Shown here in pieces: positions 33,071 through 41,821 of a stretch of 44,936 nt of DNA. Every line of letters starts with the position of its first letter. Position 1 is the stretch's first letter. The stretch lies in assembly GCF_900604935.1 (NCBI RefSeq), contig NZ_UWPC01000013.1, positions 1-44,936 of the forward strand, written 5' to 3'. Both the position numbers and the translations under genes were made by a program. The stretch is from Vaginisenegalia massiliensis (GTDB taxonomy: Bacteria > Bacillota > Bacilli > Lactobacillales > Aerococcaceae). The notes beneath the pieces are model-generated. The model was not told where the DNA came from. It did no database searches and worked only from the letters and a program-made list of their open reading frames with translations.

Positions 33071-33709
33071 ATGATTCCAAATTTACAAGTAGCTCTGGAT
33101 CATTCTGATCTGGCTAGTGCTTTAAAGGCCGCTGTCGCTGTCGGGCATGAAGTTGATATTATTGAAGCCGGTACCGTGTTACTCCTTCAAGTTGGATCAG
33201 AAGTCATTGAGTGTTTACGCCAACAGTTTCCTGATAAATTAATTGTAGCTGATACCAAATGTGCGGATGCTGGTGGAACAGTCGCTAAGAATTGTAGTCG
33301 CCGTGGAGCAGACTGGATGACCTGTATCTGTTGTGCAACCATTCCAACAATGAAGGCCGCAGCTAAAGAAGTTAAAGAAATCCAGGTAGAACTATACGGT
33401 GACTGGACTTATGATCAAGCTCAACAATGGTTGGATGCAGGAATATCCCAAGCTATTTATCATCAAAGTCGTGATGCCTTATTAGCAGGTGAAACTTGGG
33501 GAGAACGTGATTTAAATAAAGTTAAAAAATTAATTGAAATGGGCTTTAGAGTATCAGTAACTGGGGGCCTTTCTGTGGACACCTTAGACCTTTTTAAAGG
33601 AGTCGATGTCTATACCTTTATTGCTGGTCGCGGAATAACTGAAGCCGATGATCCAGCCCAAGCAGCTCGCGACTTTAAAGATAAAATTCGATCTTTATGG
33701 AGTGAATAA
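33071..33709 (+). CDS. ulaD: 3-keto-L-gulonate-6-phosphate decarboxylase UlaD
   Basis: This 212-residue orotidine-decarboxylase-superfamily barrel has LQVALDHSDL, EAGTVLLLQVG, the metal/catalytic DTKCADAGG (D-x-K-x-x-D), VTGGLSVDT and FIAGRGIT. It converts 3-keto-L-gulonate 6-phosphate to L-xylulose 5-phosphate. GGAGGG precedes the ATG. Confidence 0.93.
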   Translation: MIPNLQVALDHSDLASALKAAVAVGHEVDIIEAGTVLLLQVGSEVIECLRQQFPDKLIVADTKCADAGGTVAKNCSRRGADWMTCICCATIPTMKAAAKEVKEIQVELYGDWTYDQAQQWLDAGISQAIYHQSRDALLAGETWGERDLNKVKKLIEMGFRVSVTGGLSVDTLDLFKGVDVYTFIAGRGITEADDPAQAARDFKDKIRSLWSE

Positions 33710-33711
33710 AT

Positions 33712-34569
33712 ATGACAACACTAGGAATTTATGAAAAGGCTCTGCCAAAGGATGTGTCATGGCTTGAGCGTTTGCAGATGGCTAAAGATTTGGGTTTTGA
33801 CTTTGTTGAAATGTCGATTGATGAGACGGATAAACGTCTATCACGCTTGGACTGGACCAAAGAAGAAATTGCTCAAGTTAATGCAGCCAAAGTTCAAACC
33901 GGTGTTGGTATCTATTCTATTTGCCTAAGTGGACACCGTCGCTTCCCTTTTGGTTCAGCCGATCCTCAGAAACGAGCAAAAGCTTTGGAAATAATGCAAA
34001 AAGCCATTGACTTAGCTCAAGCATTAGGGGTGCGAAACATTCAGTTAGCCGGCTATGATGTGTATTATGAAGAAAAGTCGGTGCTTACTTATGAACGATT
34101 TGTTGAAAATTTAAAAAAAGCTGTTGCTATGGCAGCTGCTAAACAAGTAATGTTATCAATCGAGATAATGGACGATCCGTTTATTAATTCGCTGACTAAG
34201 TTTAAGGAAATTAAGGCATTGATTCCTTCGCCGTGGCTACAAGTGTATCCTGATTTAGGCAATCTATCGGCTTGGCCAGAAAATAAGGTTAATCACGAAT
34301 TGTCAATCGGAATTGACTCAATTGTAGCCATCCATATTAAGGATACTTTATCGGTCAGACCCGACTTTCCTGGACAATTTAAAAATGTTCCGTTTGGTCA
34401 AGGCCAAGTTGACTTTTTAGGCTGCTTTAAAGCGTTAAAACGTTTGAATTATCAAGGCAGTTTTTTAATTGAAATGTGGAGTGAAACGGATCAACAACCA
34501 GCAGAACGCATTCAAGAAGCGTTAGCTTATTTGCGCCCAATAATGAAGGAGGCTGGCTATGATATCTAA
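33712..34569 (+). CDS. ulaE: L-xylulose-5-phosphate 3-epimerase UlaE
   Basis: This 285-residue AP-endonuclease-2/TIM-barrel epimerase contains GIYEKALP, FDFVEMSIDETDKRLSRLDW, SICLSGHRRFPFGS, YPDLGNLSAW and HIKDT, all close to E. coli UlaE/SgbU. It makes L-ribulose 5-phosphate. It overlaps ulaF by 11 nt. Confidence 0.93.
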   Translation: MTTLGIYEKALPKDVSWLERLQMAKDLGFDFVEMSIDETDKRLSRLDWTKEEIAQVNAAKVQTGVGIYSICLSGHRRFPFGSADPQKRAKALEIMQKAIDLAQALGVRNIQLAGYDVYYEEKSVLTYERFVENLKKAVAMAAAKQVMLSIEIMDDPFINSLTKFKEIKALIPSPWLQVYPDLGNLSAWPENKVNHELSIGIDSIVAIHIKDTLSVRPDFPGQFKNVPFGQGQVDFLGCFKALKRLNYQGSFLIEMWSETDQQPAERIQEALAYLRPIMKEAGYDI

Positions 34570-35272
34570 TGCAACGATTCAAGCTATGAAAGAACGGGTC
34601 TTCCGGGCTAATTTGCAATTACCTCAATGGGGATTGGTTAAGTTAACTTGGGGTAATGTGAGTGAAATAAATCGCCAACTGGGTATTATTGTAATTAAAC
34701 CTTCGGGCGTTGATTATCAGCAGATGGAAGCTAGTCAAATGGTGGTGACCGATTTAGACGGTTGTCCTTTAGAAGAAGGAAGTTTAAAGCCCTCTTCTGA
34801 CTTAGCCACCCATGTTATTTTATATCGCGCCTTTAAAGACATTCAGTCGGTGGTACATACGCATTCAACCTATGCAGTAGCCTGGGCTCAAGCGGGACGG
34901 GCGATTCCTGTCTACGGTACAACTCATGCTGACACCTTTTATGGACAAGTACCAGTAACCCGGCAGTTAACTGCCGAAGAAGTAAAAGAGGCTTATGAAG
35001 TGAATACAGGCCATGTCATTGTTGAAAGATTTGAACAAGATGGCTTGGATCCTTTAGCCGTGCCAGGTGTCATTGTGAATGGACATGGTCCTTTTACTTG
35101 GGGAACTTCCACAGCTAAGGCCATCGAAAACAGCTTGGTTCTTGATGAAATTGCCCATATGGCGATGATGACTGAAGAGATTCAAATTCAAGACCAAAGT
35201 TTACCTCAATATGTTTTAGATAAGCATTATTACCGTAAACATGGAGCCAATGCTTACTATGGACAATCCTAA
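34559..35272 (+). CDS. ulaF: L-ribulose-5-phosphate 4-epimerase UlaF
   Basis: This 237-residue class II aldolase-family protein has TWGNVSEI, KPSGVDY, PSSDLATH, the zinc ligands HTHSTYAVAWAQ and GTTHADTFYG, and NGHGPFTWG. It yields D-xylulose 5-phosphate, completing the ascorbate route into the pentose phosphate pathway. GGAGG lies within the ulaE end. It is last in the operon. Confidence 0.93.
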   Translation: MISNATIQAMKERVFRANLQLPQWGLVKLTWGNVSEINRQLGIIVIKPSGVDYQQMEASQMVVTDLDGCPLEEGSLKPSSDLATHVILYRAFKDIQSVVHTHSTYAVAWAQAGRAIPVYGTTHADTFYGQVPVTRQLTAEEVKEAYEVNTGHVIVERFEQDGLDPLAVPGVIVNGHGPFTWGTSTAKAIENSLVLDEIAHMAMMTEEIQIQDQSLPQYVLDKHYYRKHGANAYYGQS

Positions 35273-35497
35273 GTTAGGATAATTGTGTGACACCTATCTC
35301 TACTATGTCAAATGACTTCATTCATGACGAATGTTAAGTGATTTAGCATTTTTTTAGTATCAATCCACTTATCTTCTTTTGAACCAAACTAGGTTCGAAT
35401 GATGATGAGTGGTTTTTTGGTTAGAGGATGTAGGACTGGAAGATGCTTTAGCAATTATCGTTTAACATAGGTGAATCTTATGAGGTTAAGTATAATA

Positions 35498-35526
35498 TTG
35501 GTCAGTTTCTTTCTTCGTGGTAAAAT
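35498..35526 (+). promoter_or_regulatory. Promoter of the HAD phosphatase operon
   Basis: TTGGTC (35498-35503), a 17-bp spacer and TAAAAT (35521-35526). An alternative TATAAT is at 35491-35496 without a good -35. The 35273-35567 gap shows only a weak GAACC/GGTTC hairpin near 35381 and no coding frame of interest. Confidence 0.45.
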
Positions 35527-35567
35527 AGGACATGTAAGTTGAAACGAGGTTGAGGAGGAGTTTTTGT

Positions 35568-36401
35568 ATGCCAAAGTGTATTTTTCTTGATGTCGATGGA
35601 ACGCTGACTAATTATGATAATCAAATTCCCCTTTCTGCCATACAGGCCATTCAGACCGCTCGTCAGAATGGACATAAGGTTTTTACTGTGACAGGGCGAA
35701 GTAAAGCTGAAATGTATGATGAGATTCTAGCAATCGGCTTCGATGGTTACATTGGCGGTAATGGATCCTATATTGAGCTTGGCCAAGACGTTCTCTATGA
35801 AAAATGCTTGTCAGCTGTTGATAGTCGAGCAATCCGGCAATGGCTAGACCAACGGGGTTTGGAATATTATATAGAATCTAATCACGGCTTATATGCAAGT
35901 CCAGGTTTTGAAAAGCGTGGGCAGTCGACCATGATGGCTTATGCGGCATATAAAGGTCAAGATGGGGCTGACCAGATGACCGTCAGACGTGCTTTTCCTG
36001 AAATGATCTTTGATGGGGACCTCGAACGTAACGACTTGAATAAGGTATCCTTCATTTTAGAAAGTTATCAAGATTATCTTGATGCAAAGGCTGCCTTTCC
36101 CCATCTCAAAGTGGGAACTTGGGGCGGTCAAGGTGAAAAAGCGCTTTTTGGTGATATTGGGGTAGCTAATATTGACAAAGGACAAGCAGTGGCTTTTCTA
36201 TTAGCCTATTTAGGCTGTTCGCGCCAAGACAGTTTGGCTTTCGGCGATGCTAAGATTGATATTCCCATGTTAGATTACTGCCAAGTTGGTGTGGCTATGG
36301 GAAGTGGGGGGCAAGAGATTAAAGCGATGGCTGATTATGTGACGGATGGTGTCGATCAAGATGGACTCTACCATGCTTTTAAACATTTTGACTTAATCTA
36401 A
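35568..36401 (+). CDS. Cof-type HAD-IIB hydrolase (sugar phosphatase-like)
   Basis: The start is ATG 35568, with GAGGAGGAG upstream, giving 277 residues. HAD motifs are in order: FLDVDGTL (nucleophile and acid/base Asp), VTGRSK, NDLNKVS...KG and FGDAKIDIPML. The cap is the IIB type. Such enzymes dephosphorylate sugar phosphates or flavin nucleotides. The substrate is unknown. It is followed by a histidine phosphatase gene in the same operon, which suggests phosphate-ester metabolism. Confidence 0.85.
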   Translation: MPKCIFLDVDGTLTNYDNQIPLSAIQAIQTARQNGHKVFTVTGRSKAEMYDEILAIGFDGYIGGNGSYIELGQDVLYEKCLSAVDSRAIRQWLDQRGLEYYIESNHGLYASPGFEKRGQSTMMAYAAYKGQDGADQMTVRRAFPEMIFDGDLERNDLNKVSFILESYQDYLDAKAAFPHLKVGTWGGQGEKALFGDIGVANIDKGQAVAFLLAYLGCSRQDSLAFGDAKIDIPMLDYCQVGVAMGSGGQEIKAMADYVTDGVDQDGLYHAFKHFDLI

Positions 36402-36415
36402 AGGAGGGTAAATTG

Positions 36416-36991
36416 ATGCAAGAAATTTATTTGATGCGCCATGGACAAACCTTATTTAATTTGTATGGGAAAACCCAGGGTTTTTGTGATTCTCCTCTAA
36501 CAGAATTAGGAATTCAGCAGGCCAGACAGGCTAGAAAATATTTTGAACAAGAGGGACTTCGCTTTGATTGTGCCTATTGTTCAACATCTGAACGGGCAGA
36601 GGATACCTTGTTGGAAGTGTATCAAGGACCTTATACGCGTCTAAAGGCCTTGAAAGAATGGAACTTTGGTATTTTCGAGGGTGGACCTAATTATCTTGAA
36701 CCACCGCGCAAACCAGGGCAGAATTCACATTATGACAACTTCGTCCCATATGGGGGTGAGCATGTGGACCAAGTAACTAGCCGGATTAATCAAGCGATTC
36801 AAGAGATTGTTGATACTCATCCAAGTAAACTTCCGCTTGTAGTCACACATGGAGGCGCCCTATATTGTTTCTATTTGCGTTGGCAACGTGAAGGAGATCC
36901 GCGGCCAAGCTTCGGTAATTGTTGTATTCTAAAATACGGGTATGACCAAGGTGAATTCTATCTTTTGGATTGGATTGACCCAGGTAAGTAA
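36416..36991 (+). CDS. Histidine phosphatase family protein (phosphoglycerate-mutase-like)
   Basis: ATG 36416, after AAGGAGG (36401-36407), is preferred to the adjoining TTG. The 191-residue enzyme has the RHG motif MRHGQTLFN, the proton donor in EWNFGIFEG and the second His in VVTHGGALY. Small members with this layout are broad phosphatases, not glycolytic mutases. The substrate is unknown. Confidence 0.85.
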   Translation: MQEIYLMRHGQTLFNLYGKTQGFCDSPLTELGIQQARQARKYFEQEGLRFDCAYCSTSERAEDTLLEVYQGPYTRLKALKEWNFGIFEGGPNYLEPPRKPGQNSHYDNFVPYGGEHVDQVTSRINQAIQEIVDTHPSKLPLVVTHGGALYCFYLRWQREGDPRPSFGNCCILKYGYDQGEFYLLDWIDPGK

Positions 36992-37011
36992 AGATAAAGG
37001 AGCGGGTGTTC

Positions 37012-37542
37012 ATGTGTCAGAGTCAACCACAATATTTAAACTTGACGCCCAATGAAGATAATAAGAAATGGGTTTGCGAAATCGTTGGTGAGGACCCCGT
37101 TTTCCGCTTTAAACGTGCCTTCTTGCCAGAAATGGCGGAGGGACAGTTTGCTATTTATGATGGCGTTTATCAAATTCATGGCATTTACCCAGGGATTAGC
37201 CCGTTTAATAAAGAATATTGTTTGGTTAGAGATGGCCATATGCAACGTCACCTTACTTTTTCTATGGTGCAAGAATGTTTGCCCGCAATCCTAGCTAATC
37301 AAGAGTCGATAAAGGAGCGGGTAAAATTTCAAATCAAGCAACAATTGGCGGGAATTGAGGAGGCAGTGGATCATGAATTGGTCAAAGAAGCCTTGGAACA
37401 TCAAATTGATCAATTAGATGATTTGACAGAAATTAGCCAGTTATATGCGTGTCTTGCACAGTTGATTAAGCAAAAGGATTCGCTCATTCGCCAATTTCAA
37501 AAGCAAGTGGAATATTATCGGCGCTATCATGAAGAATTTTAA
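37012..37542 (+). CDS. Hypothetical protein with helical C terminus
   Basis: The start is ATG 37012, with AAAGGAG 9 nt upstream, giving 176 residues. I do not recognise it. The N-terminal half has beta-type segments (EIVGEDPVFRFKRAFLP, GQFAIYDGVYQIHGIYPGI). The last 80 residues are charged and probably helical or coiled-coil (IKQQLAGIEEAVDHELVKEA, ending QKQVEYYRRYHEEF). No signal peptide or membrane segment is seen. It is the last gene of the HAD/histidine phosphatase operon. Confidence 0.7.
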   Translation: MCQSQPQYLNLTPNEDNKKWVCEIVGEDPVFRFKRAFLPEMAEGQFAIYDGVYQIHGIYPGISPFNKEYCLVRDGHMQRHLTFSMVQECLPAILANQESIKERVKFQIKQQLAGIEEAVDHELVKEALEHQIDQLDDLTEISQLYACLAQLIKQKDSLIRQFQKQVEYYRRYHEEF

Positions 37543-37550
37543 GACCAAAA

Positions 37551-37588
37551 AAGCCCTCTTCATTAGTATCAGTTAATGAAGAGGGCTT
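37551..37588. terminator. Bidirectional terminator after the hypothetical gene
   Basis: AAGCCCTCTTCATTA (37551-37565) pairs perfectly with TAATGAAGAGGGCTT (37574-37588). It lies between convergent genes. Confidence 0.88.
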
Positions 37589-37605
37589 CTATGATAAAGA
37601 CAAGT

Positions 37606-38166
37606 TTATTCCATTGGTTGGTTAGGGATTTGATTTGTTGGCTCAACTTGACCAGAATTTACGGCTTGTGTTGAGTTTGGATTTGGTTTTGGTTGAGGAG
37701 TTTTGCTAGCTTGATTTGGACGATTGCTTGGGGCTTGAGGGCGCACCATTGGACGTGGACCTTGGTTAGTTGGTGTTGCTACTTTTTGAAAAGGTGCGTC
37801 AGGTGATAGAATTAAAGCCTTGATGAAAATGGCACCTAAAATTAATAAAGTAGCAGGAATAAGTAAGAACTGAGAGAAGAAAATAGGTGAAGCATATCCC
37901 ACAGCTGAAATGATCAGACCAACGTTTGACCGACTATGAAATTCTTTGGATAAAACTAAGAAAAGACTTAATGTAAAGCCGATAACACAAAGCATCGAAG
38001 TAATCGACCAGAAAACAATACCGTGAAAGTTATTTGAGATGTGGCTAATATCTACGATAGCTTTGTTACCTGTTAATTTGGCTACAGAATTGAAGAAGCC
38101 GAATAAGAACACTAAGATTTGGATGATGTTAAGTCTAAAAACTGATTGAACCATTTTTTTAGTCAT
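37606..38166 (-). CDS. Small membrane protein with Pro/Asn/Gln-rich tail
   Basis: The start is ATG 38166, after AGGAGG at 38171-38176, giving 186 residues. Four hydrophobic segments (about 10-120) are followed by a low-complexity cytoplasmic tail rich in Pro, Asn, Gln and Thr (PRPMVRPQAPSNRP, PKPNPNSTQAV). I do not recognise the family. It is co-transcribed with the DUF2628-like gene immediately upstream, which has a similar disordered region at its other end. Confidence 0.7.
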   Translation of the reverse strand: MTKKMVQSVFRLNIIQILVFLFGFFNSVAKLTGNKAIVDISHISNNFHGIVFWSITSMLCVIGFTLSLFLVLSKEFHSRSNVGLIISAVGYASPIFFSQFLLIPATLLILGAIFIKALILSPDAPFQKVATPTNQGPRPMVRPQAPSNRPNQASKTPQPKPNPNSTQAVNSGQVEPTNQIPNQPME

Positions 38167-38179
38167 ATAGGACCTCCTA

Positions 38180-38770
38180 TTAATATGAATTGCTAGAATA
38201 GTGCATGAGCTCGTTGAAGAAGACACTGAAAATTAAGAAGTAGAGAACTAAAACAGCAAGAAAGACAAGGAATTGAATGAATCCAGCACGATTCCATGTT
38301 GCTTGAACCTTCTTGAAGGTTTCGACATCGGTGTATTGCCCGTCTCGCCAAGCCCATTCATTACCTTTCGCTCCACATACAAATATCCAGATGATGTTGA
38401 ATAGAGGAATTAAACAAAGCAGTGGTAAGTAGGTTTTGTTACCAATTCCCCACCAAATATTGTAGATAAAGGCACCCCAGTTCCAACCTTTGATTTCATC
38501 AGGCACCCAGTTTGCTAGAGCTTGCTGAGAGACGTAAGGATGTTGGTTGCTAGCATTATTATCGTAGTTTGGGTAGTCATTTCCATAAGCGTTTGAAGTA
38601 TAGGCGGTTTGTGAATCAGCTTGATATGACTCTTGGTAGCTAGCTTCATCACTTGGCTCTACGGTTTCTTCTAGAACGTTTTCTTGATAGTAATCAGCAG
38701 CTGGATCGTCTGTATCGACTAAAGACTGGTCAAAGTCAGTTGAAGTATCAGGGAATCGTTCATCTTTCAT
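38180..38770 (-). CDS. DUF2628-like membrane protein with acidic N-terminal tail
   Basis: This 196-residue protein has an acidic, Tyr/Asn/Ser-rich first 85 residues. Then comes a conserved block, IKGWNWGAFIYNIWWGIGNK, LLCLIPLFNIIWIFV and GAKGNEWAWRDGQYTDVETF, and then two or three hydrophobic segments. The block is shared with small membrane proteins often found in lactobacilli and streptococci (DUF2628-type, sometimes mislabelled ribonuclease G). The function is unknown. GGAGG precedes the ATG. Confidence 0.7.
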   Translation of the reverse strand: MKDERFPDTSTDFDQSLVDTDDPAADYYQENVLEETVEPSDEASYQESYQADSQTAYTSNAYGNDYPNYDNNASNQHPYVSQQALANWVPDEIKGWNWGAFIYNIWWGIGNKTYLPLLCLIPLFNIIWIFVCGAKGNEWAWRDGQYTDVETFKKVQATWNRAGFIQFLVFLAVLVLYFLIFSVFFNELMHYSSNSY

Positions 38771-38957
38771 GGTGGTAACCTCCGTTTATCAATAAATTTA
38801 AATTTATTATAACAAATTTTTTTTCAAATGATTTGAAATATAACTGGAAAGAAAAAGTTTTCTGACTAAGTGCGTTAAGTTATATCAAAAAAAGAATGGA
38901 ATGAGTATAATAAAATTAAATGTTTACCTGAATAAAATGGTCGGAAGGAAGGATAAA

Positions 38958-39341
38958 ATGAAATCCTTATGGATAAATTTACCGGTTAAAGATATTGCAG
39001 CAGCCATTTCATTTTACGGATCAATTGGTTTTAAAGTGAATATGGGCCCCATGCCGCAAATAGCTATGGCTCATATTGGGGAATCAAAAATATTATTAGT
39101 TGAACGACAAGCGTTTTCTGAGATGCTTCCTAATCAGCTTGTCGATCCTAATCAAGCGAATGAGGTTCTACTTTCGATTGAAGTGGCCGACGCCGCAAAG
39201 CTCGATCGAATTGTGGAATCGATTAAATTATTTGGCGGTCAAATTTTACTTGGCCCAAGTATGATTAATGGTTACTATGGTTGTCTCTTTACGGATCCTG
39301 ATGGCCATAAATTTAATCTGATGGTATTACCGGAACAATAA
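38958..39341 (+). CDS. VOC-family (glyoxalase-like) protein
   Basis: The start is ATG 38958, with AAGGAAGG upstream, giving 127 residues; an in-frame ATG at 38901 has no site. SLWINLPVKDIAAAISFYGSIGF and the end LFTDPDGHKFNLMVL show two beta-alpha-beta-beta-beta units of a VOC fold, as in PhnB-like and glyoxalase/bleomycin-resistance proteins. The N-terminal metal His is replaced (INLPV), so catalysis is doubtful. Confidence 0.8.
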   Translation: MKSLWINLPVKDIAAAISFYGSIGFKVNMGPMPQIAMAHIGESKILLVERQAFSEMLPNQLVDPNQANEVLLSIEVADAAKLDRIVESIKLFGGQILLGPSMINGYYGCLFTDPDGHKFNLMVLPEQ

Positions 39342-39355
39342 AGCCAACATTGACT

Positions 39356-39392
39356 GGTCTCCTCTTCGCAGCTAAGAGAGACCCGTTTTTTT
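39356..39392 (+). terminator. Terminator of the VOC gene
   Basis: GGTCTCCTCTT (39356-39366) pairs with AAGAGAGACC (39374-39383) with one bulge. Seven T follow. Confidence 0.82.
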
Positions 39393-39420
39393 GTAAAGAA
39401 AATAACAAATAAGCTTCCAA

Positions 39421-39469
39421 TGTAAAATTTATGTAAACCTTAACAATAGTTGAAGCGAGGCGCTATAAT
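39421..39469 (+). promoter_or_regulatory. Promoter of the 5'-nucleotidase gene with inverted Pho-box-like repeats
   Basis: TGTAAA at 39421 and 39432 (11 bp apart) is TTTACA on the other strand. TTAACA at 39440 can act as -35 with TATAAT at 39464-39469 (18-bp spacer). The opposite orientation relative to the other boxes makes the PhoP reading less certain. Confidence 0.5.
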
Positions 39470-39510
39470 GAAGGTGTTGCATATTAAAACAATTAAATGG
39501 AGGAAAGAAT

Positions 39511-41682
39511 ATGTCATACCAAAAACGTTTTGTAGGTTCATGTTCGTTTGCTTTACTTTCAATGTTATTAGTTGCTCAAAATCCAACAGCTTTGGCTGCT
39601 GAAACAACGACTCAAATCGCTCAACCAGTAGCTGGAGAAACCACAACAGAAGTTGTAACAGCGACAAATGCACCTGCTCCTCAAGTGACAACTAGCCAAT
39701 CTCAAGCTGTTCAACCTTTAGCGGCTGCTCCTGTTGAAACAACGACCACTACTGTGGCAAAAGATGTTGTTATCTTACACACCAATGATATGCATGGCCG
39801 AATGGAAGAAGAAAAGAATAAAGCTGGTGACACCAGTGTTATTGGTTTAGCTAAACTTGATACAATTGTTGAAACAGAAAAAGCTAAAGCAGGTCAAGTG
39901 ACTTATTTACTTGATGCGGGTGATGCTTTCCAAGGCCTACCCATTTCTAATGCTTCAAAAGGAATGGAAATGGCAAAATTAATGAACCAAATTGGCTATG
40001 ACGCGATGGCTGTTGGTAACCACGAATTTGATTTTGGTCTTGATCAAATTAAAGCATATAAAGAAAGTTTAATTTTCCCATTATTAAGTTCAAATACTTA
40101 CATTAATGGTGTTCGTTTATTCGAAGCGTCTACTATCTTAGATAAAGATCCGAATCAAGTGGGCGACGAATTAGTCGTTATCGGGGTGACTACACCAGAA
40201 ACAGCGACCAAAACTCACCCTAATAATATTGTGGGCGTAAGCTTCAAGGATCCATTAACCGAAATTAAAAATGTAATCAAAGAAATCCAAGCTAAAGCAA
40301 CTGCAGAAGGCAAAGACTATCAAAACTATGTAATCTTAGGTCACTTAGGTATCGACCCAACAACACCGGCTGCATGGCAAGGAAGCACGATAGCGCAAGC
40401 CTTGATGAATGATCCAATGTTAGCTGGTAAGAAATTAATTTTCATTGACGGCCACTCTCACTCAGTTGAAACTAAAGTATTATCGCCAAATGCTGTTTAC
40501 AACCAAACAGGTACCGCTTTAAATAACATTGGTAAAATTACTCTTACAGCACCTGGCGCGATTGAAGCGGGCTTGATTTCGGCTGCTTCAACTAAAGATG
40601 TGGTTCCTAATCAAGCGACAGCTGATCAAGTAGCGGCTGTTAAAGATGCATTTAAAGCAGCGACTTCAGGTGTGATTGTCGATAACAACCCAGTTGAATT
40701 GAATGGCGAACGTTCAAATGTACGGGTACGCCAAACCAACTTAGGTGATTTGATTGCGGATGCTCTATACAGCTATGGACAAACTGGCTTCAGTAAACCA
40801 ACTGATTTAGCGGTTACGAACGGTGGGGGTATCCGTGCTAGCATCGCGAAAGATAAGCCAATCACTGAATATGATGTGATTTCAGTTTTACCATTTGGTA
40901 ATATTGCAGCTCAGATCGCAGTAACGGGTGCTCAAATTCAAGAAATGTTCAATCATGCATTATCAGCAAGCATCCAAAAAGATGATGCAGGTAATCCAAT
41001 TTTAGATGATAATACCGGTCTGCCATTATTAGGGGCTAACGGTGCCTTCCTTCAAATCTCAGGTGGACGCGTCTTCTTTGATCCTCGTGTTGAAGGCACG
41101 GATCGTATCTTACGCATTGAAATCTTAGATAATGTTAATGGCGGCTATGTGGCCTTAGATCCAAACAAAGTGTATCAATTAGCTACCAATGATTTCTTGG
41201 CAATGGGTGGCGATGGCTACACTATGTTAGGTGGTAAACGTGAAGAAGGTCCTTCATTAGATAGTATCTTTACTAACTTCCTTAAGGATGGCGTGAAATT
41301 AGCAGACTATGCAACTATTAATGCCAACAATCGTCTTGTTGCTTTAGATCCTAAGGCGGACTTAGATGGTGATGGTTTAGCGAATGCGGATGAATGGCTT
41401 GTTGGTCGTGATTTATTCGTGGCAGATAAACCAGAGGAAACAAAACCAGAAGAAACAAAACCGGAAGAAACCAAACCAGAAGAAAGCAAGAAAGAAGAAG
41501 CTAAGAAACCAACCAAAACTAAAGCAACCAAAGCTGATAAAAAAGCAGCTAAAGCTAAAGAAGCGAAAAAATTACCTTCAACAGGTGAAGAAGATTTAAC
41601 CTTAATCTTCTCTGGTGCGGCATTAAGTATTCTAGCTGGTTTAGGAATGGTAAGTCTTGATCGCAAAAAAGTAAACGAATAA
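39511..41682 (+). CDS. Cell-wall-anchored 5'-nucleotidase/phosphoesterase
   Basis: This 723-residue secreted protein has a signal peptide at 1-30 (ending TALAA) and a Thr-rich linker. A metallophosphoesterase domain follows (VVILHTNDMHGR, DAGDAFQG, VGNHEFDFG, GHLG, DGHSHS). Then come a 5'-nucleotidase C-terminal domain (LAVTNGGGIRASI, FLQISGG, NDFLAMGGDGYTM), an acidic calcium-loop-like stretch (DLDGDGLANADEW), four KPEET/S repeats, a Lys/Ala-rich spacer and LPSTG with hydrophobic anchor and DRKK tail. It hydrolyses extracellular nucleotides, providing nucleosides and phosphate. GGAGG precedes the ATG. In pathogens such enzymes also make adenosine. Confidence 0.93.
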   Translation: MSYQKRFVGSCSFALLSMLLVAQNPTALAAETTTQIAQPVAGETTTEVVTATNAPAPQVTTSQSQAVQPLAAAPVETTTTTVAKDVVILHTNDMHGRMEEEKNKAGDTSVIGLAKLDTIVETEKAKAGQVTYLLDAGDAFQGLPISNASKGMEMAKLMNQIGYDAMAVGNHEFDFGLDQIKAYKESLIFPLLSSNTYINGVRLFEASTILDKDPNQVGDELVVIGVTTPETATKTHPNNIVGVSFKDPLTEIKNVIKEIQAKATAEGKDYQNYVILGHLGIDPTTPAAWQGSTIAQALMNDPMLAGKKLIFIDGHSHSVETKVLSPNAVYNQTGTALNNIGKITLTAPGAIEAGLISAASTKDVVPNQATADQVAAVKDAFKAATSGVIVDNNPVELNGERSNVRVRQTNLGDLIADALYSYGQTGFSKPTDLAVTNGGGIRASIAKDKPITEYDVISVLPFGNIAAQIAVTGAQIQEMFNHALSASIQKDDAGNPILDDNTGLPLLGANGAFLQISGGRVFFDPRVEGTDRILRIEILDNVNGGYVALDPNKVYQLATNDFLAMGGDGYTMLGGKREEGPSLDSIFTNFLKDGVKLADYATINANNRLVALDPKADLDGDGLANADEWLVGRDLFVADKPEETKPEETKPEETKPEESKKEEAKKPTKTKATKADKKAAKAKEAKKLPSTGEEDLTLIFSGAALSILAGLGMVSLDRKKVNE
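41430..41491 (+). repeat. Tandem 15-bp repeats encoding KPEET
   Basis: Four copies of a 15-bp unit (KPEET, KPEET, KPEET, KPEES) form the wall-spanning linker of the 5'-nucleotidase. Slippage here could change linker length without altering the frame. Confidence 0.8.
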
Positions 41683-41692
41683 ATTTATTAAA

Positions 41693-41726
41693 AATAAGGA
41701 AGCTAGTTAGCTTCCTTATTTTTTTG
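41693..41726 (+). terminator. Terminator of the 5'-nucleotidase gene
   Basis: AATAAGGAAGCTA (41693-41705) pairs with TAGCTTCCTTATT (41708-41720). Further T residues follow. Confidence 0.88.
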
Positions 41727-41821
41727 CTTGAGAGCAAGGGTATCTCTTGAAGAAAGCGCGCTCATTATGATATCGTTAAAATATAATGATAATAAAATGA
41801 GAAAGAGGAGGCCGTCTTTTG

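Noticed and set aside
41430-41491. Tandem repeat as a CRISPR-like array
   Set aside because: The units are in frame, encode KPEET and have no spacers; they are a wall-spanning linker.
41307-41666. Long antisense reading frame opposite the 5'-nucleotidase 3' end
   Set aside because: It mirrors the biased Lys/Glu/Ala repeat coding, has no ribosome binding site and no recognisable protein.
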